Assembly (NCBI GenBank): GCA_963457665.1
Contig: OY735211.1
Location: 66,033,985-66,097,984 of the forward strand
DNA from: Thysanoteuthis rhombus
Lineage: Eukaryota > Mollusca > Cephalopoda > Oegopsida > Thysanoteuthidae
Direction of reading: 5' to 3'
DNA: 64,000 nt
Below the pieces are notes generated by a model. That model ran no database searches. It worked only from the letters and a program-made list of their open reading frames with translations, and was not told the origin of the DNA. Positions within the stretch are counted from its first letter, which is position 1. The number at the start of each line of letters is the position of its first letter. Of the stretch, positions 60,139 through 64,000 are shown piece by piece. The translations under genes and the position numbers were made by a program.

Positions 60139-63100
60139 AAACTACGCCAGAAAAAGCCATAAAATGAATAGGTAAAAATGACATTCAAAACACCATTTTT
60201 GACAGCTCACTTATGTATATGCTAGAAGTGCCTTATCAACCAATAGCGGCTATTTCCATCGAATTGGGCTAAATCGAAAAATACATCAAATCCACCCGAT
60301 CCAATGGTACCGTTGCAATCAGCACGTCAAACTACGCCAGAGAAAGCCATAAAATCGATAGGTAAAAATGACATTCAAAACACCATTTTCGACAGCTCAC
60401 TTTTGTATGTGCTAGAAGTGCCCTCTCGACCAATAGCAGCTAATTCTATCAAATTGGGCTGAATCGAAAAATACATCAAATGTAGCCGATTCAATGGTGC
60501 CGTTGCAATCAGTACGTCAAACTACGCCAGAAAAAGCCATAAAATCTATAGGTAAAAATGACATTCAAAACACTTTTTTTTGACCAATAGCAGCTATTTC
60601 CATCAAATTGGGCTAAATAGAAAAATACATCATATCCACCCGATCCAATGGTGCTGTCTCAATGAGCTTATCAAACTACCCCAGAAGAAGCCATTATATC
60701 GATAGGTAAAAATGACATTCAAAACACCATTTTTGACAGCTCACTTATGTATGTGATGGAAGTGCTTTCTCGACCAATAGCAGCTATTACGATCAAATTG
60801 GGCTAAATTGAAAAATACATCAAATGCAGCCAATTCAATGGAACTGTTGCAATCAACATGTCAAACTACGCTAGATAAGCCATAAAATCAATAGGTAAAA
60901 ATGACATTCCAAACACCATTTTTTGACGGCTTACTTATGTATGTGCTGGAAGTGCCTCCTCAACCAATTGCAGTTATTTCCATCAAATTGAGCAAAAATC
61001 AAAGAATACATCAAATCCACCCGATCCAATGACACCGTTGCAATCAGCACGTCAAACTACGCCAGAAAAAGCCATAAAATCGATAGGTAAAAATGACATT
61101 CAAAAGACCATTTTTGAGGTTCACTTATGTCTATACTAGAAGTTCCTTATTGTCTAATAGCAGCTATTTTTGTCAAAATGGTCAAAATTTAAAACCACAT
61201 GAAATACAGTCCTTCTTTTATGGTAAAACATAAATTATCACGTCAAACTGCGCCAGAAAGAGCCAGAAAAACGACATTCGACAGACTATTTTTGAGGGCT
61301 TACTCATGTGCTAATGTGCCTCATCGGCTAATAGCAGCTATCTCTCTCATAATAGACAAAATAAAATACCACACTAAAACAGCCGATCCAAAGGCACAGC
61401 ATCAAAAAGTAAGTCAAACAAAGCCAGAAAATTCCGAAAAATCGATAGATAAGAATGACATTCGAAAGATCATTTTTGAGGCCTTACATATGTATCTGCT
61501 AGAATTGCCTTATCAGTTAAAAGCGGCTTATTCCGTAAGAAGGGACTTAATTTGTAACTACGTCAATTAGAGCTGATCCAATGGTACAGCGTCAATCAGC
61601 AGGTCAAACTACGCCAGAAATAGCCATAATATCGATAGGTAGAAATGACATTCGAAAGACCATTTTATAGGGCTTACTTATGCATATCCTAGGAGTGCTT
61701 TATCGGCTAATAGCAGCTATTTCCTTCAAAGTGGGCAAAATTGGAACCACATAAAATACAGACAATAATATGGTTAAACGTCAATTAGCACGTCAAACTG
61801 CAACAGAAAGAGCCAATAAATCGATAGGTAAAAATGACATTCGAAAGACCATTTTTGACGGCTCACTTATGTATGTCGTAGAAGTGCCTTGTTGGTTAAT
61901 AGTGGCTATTTCTGTCAAAATGGACAAGATTGAAAACCACTTGTAAAATAGGTGATGCAATTGTACAGCGTTGATCAGCACGTCAAACTACACAAGAAAT
62001 AGTCATAAAATCGATGGGTAAAAATTACATTCGAGAGACCATTTTTAGGGCTTACTTATGAATGTGCTATAAATACTTGACGGCTAATAGCGGCTATTTC
62101 TTTCAAAATGGGCAAAATTGGAAACCACATCAAATACAGCTGATCCAATAGTACAGCTTTAATCGGCACGTCAAACTACGCGATAGGTAAGAATGGCATT
62201 CGAAAGATCATTTTTAGTGCTCATTTAGTGCATTATCGTTTAAAAGGGGCTATTTCTGTCAAAATGGGCAGAAATTAAAACCACTTGAAATACAGCTGAT
62301 CCAATGGTACAGCATCAATCATCAAGTCAAACTACACCAGAAAAAGCCAGATAATCGATGGCTAAAAATGACATTCGAAAGACCATTCCCGAGGGATTAT
62401 TCATGTATCTGATAAGAGTGCCATATCGGCTAATATTTGCTATTCCTGTCAAAATAAGCAACATTTAAAACCACAAGAAATACAGCCATTCCGAAGGTAC
62501 AGCGTCATTCAGCACGTCAAGCTACACCAGAAAAAGCCAGAAAATCAATAGGTAGAAAAAGGCAAAATTGAAAACATCATGAAATACAGCTTATCCAATA
62601 ATACGGCGTCAATCAGCACGTCGAACTATGCGAGGAAAAGCCGAAAAATCGATAAGTAAAAATGACATTCGAAAGACCACGTTTGAGGGCTTACAAATGT
62701 ATTTGCTAAATGTTCCTTATCGGATAATAGCAGCTATCTCTGTCAAAATGGACTTAATCGGAAACTACATCAAATAGAGCTGAGGCAATGGTACAGTGTC
62801 AATCATCACATCAGACTACACCAGAAAACCCCATAAAATCGATTGGTAAGAATGACATTTGAAAGACAATTTATGAGAGCTTATTTATGTATGTGATTGA
62901 AGTGCCTTGTCGGTTAATAGCAGCGATTTTTGTCAAAATGGACTTAATCGGAAACTACATTAAATAGAGCCGATCTAATGGTACAGCATCAATCAGGATG
63001 TTGAACTATGCCAGAAGAAGCCATAAAATCGATAAATGTAAAATGACATTCGGAAGACCCTTTCCGAGGGCTTACTTATGTATGTGCTTGAACCTCTTCA

Positions 63101-64000
63101 CCGGTTAAAAACAGCTATTCCCATCAAAATGGACTTAATCAGAATTTACATCAAATGGAGCCGATCCAATGGTACAGCGTCAGTCAGCACGTCAAACTAC
63201 ACGAGAAAAAGCCATAAAATCAATCGTTGTAAAATGACATTCAGAAGACTATTTTTGAGGGTTAATATATATTAGAGATGCTTTATCAGCTAAGAGCGAC
63301 TATGTCTTTCAAAATGGGCAAAATTGAAAACCACAAGAAATACAGTCGATCCAATGGTAAAGTGTTGATAAGCACGTGAAACTGGCCAGGAAAAGCCAAA
63401 AAATCGATGGGTGAAGAAGATGTTCAAAGGACTATTTTTGAAGGCTAACTTATGTACGTGGTAGAATTACCTTATTGGTTAATAGCAGCTATTTCTGTCA
63501 AAATGGGCAAAATTAAAAACCACATAAAATACAGCTGATCCAATGGTACAGCGTCAATCAGCACGTCAAACTACGTCAGAAAAAGACAGAAAATCGATGG
63601 GTGAAAATGACATTCGAAAGACCATTTTGGGGGGCTTACTTATTAATGTGCTAGGAGTAACTTATCGGCTAATAGCAGCTATTTGTGTCAAAATGAGCAA
63701 AATTGAAAACCATATGAAATACAGCCAATCCAATGGTACAGCGTCAATCAGCTTGTCAAACTACGCAAAAAATGGAACAGCGTCAATCAGCACGTCAAAC
63801 TACGCCAGAAAATGATATAAAATCGATAGGTAAAAATAACATTCGAAAGACTATTCTTGAAGGCTTACTTATGTACGTTTTAAGAGTGCCTTATCGGCCA
63901 ATATCAGCTATTTCTGCAAAAATGGGCAAAATTGAAAACCACATGAAATAAAGCTAATTTATTGGTACAGCGTCCATCAGCATGTCTAAGTAAAGACCAT
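60139..64000 (-). repeat. 190-bp satellite, inverted orientation, diverged distal edge
   Basis: About 20 monomers to the end of the window. From 60139 to ~61100 they resemble the B class closely. From ~61100 onward they drift strongly: AAAATGGGCAAAATTGAAAAC replaces AAATTGGGCTGAATCGAAAAA, and GGTACAGCGTCAATCAGC replaces GGTACCGTTGCAATCAGC, so GGTACC is lost. Irregular deletions occur (~62550). A ~40-bp local duplication lies at 63730-63810. No A-class module was found here. Confidence 0.85.

Noticed and set aside
4270-64000. Regular repeats as a CRISPR array.
   Set aside because: Units are 190 bp, contiguous and similar along their whole length, with no unique spacers, in a eukaryotic context.

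Overview
This is a eukaryotic, intergenic-looking window with no bacterial features. AT-rich unique DNA, decayed core-histone genes with metazoan-type 3' stem-loops, RTE-clade LINE pieces, a mariner piece, two solo LTRs, CT/CA/TA/ATC microsatellites and a large satellite array all point to an invertebrate animal genome. The H2B tail style and microsatellite-rich introns would fit a lophotrochozoan such as a mollusc, but that placement is a guess.

Region 1 (1-4272) is a histone graveyard. It holds remnants of H2A (+), H4 (-), H2B (+), H4-like (-) and H4 (+). They come with two copies of a shared H2A/H2B-type promoter in inverted orientation, two copies of an H4-type promoter with TATA box, and three replication-dependent histone 3' stem-loops followed by U7-type downstream elements. 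Only the H4-like ORF at 1858-2133 is still open, and it is very divergent.

Region 2 (4272-45373) is an almost pure satellite of ~190-bp monomers, about 216 units. It starts inside the last histone H4 remnant. Monomers fall into two main classes, A and B, that differ in a ~50-bp middle module. Higher-order repeats are visible: an 8-mer (~1518 bp, 5991-9540), a 6-mer (~1139 bp, 12570-14800) and a very recent 14-mer (2657 bp, three copies, 30161-37940; the first copy lacks one monomer). At 41471-41477 the array flips orientation through a 39-bp near-palindrome, and the remaining ~20 units run on the other strand.

Region 3 (45374-57914) is a non-satellite island. In order it has a GC-rich block with a duplicated tRNA-like module; a second, older ~120-bp satellite (46560-47985); a 5'-truncated RTE LINE with an (ATC)n end; a mariner transposase piece; AT-rich DNA with a solo LTR; and several candidate exons of one unrecognised host gene (49997-50100, 54033-54131, 56054-56142, perhaps 57610-57693). 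One exon follows an almost 1-kb polypyrimidine tract. More RTE debris closes the island.

Region 4 (57915-64000) returns to the 190-bp satellite, all on the minus orientation and essentially all B-like. It is split by a second solo LTR (59193-60138, 4-bp target duplication) and becomes steadily more diverged from ~61.1 kb to the window end, as expected of the old edge of an array.

All coordinates, class calls and similarity statements come from reading by eye. No database search or alignment program was run.
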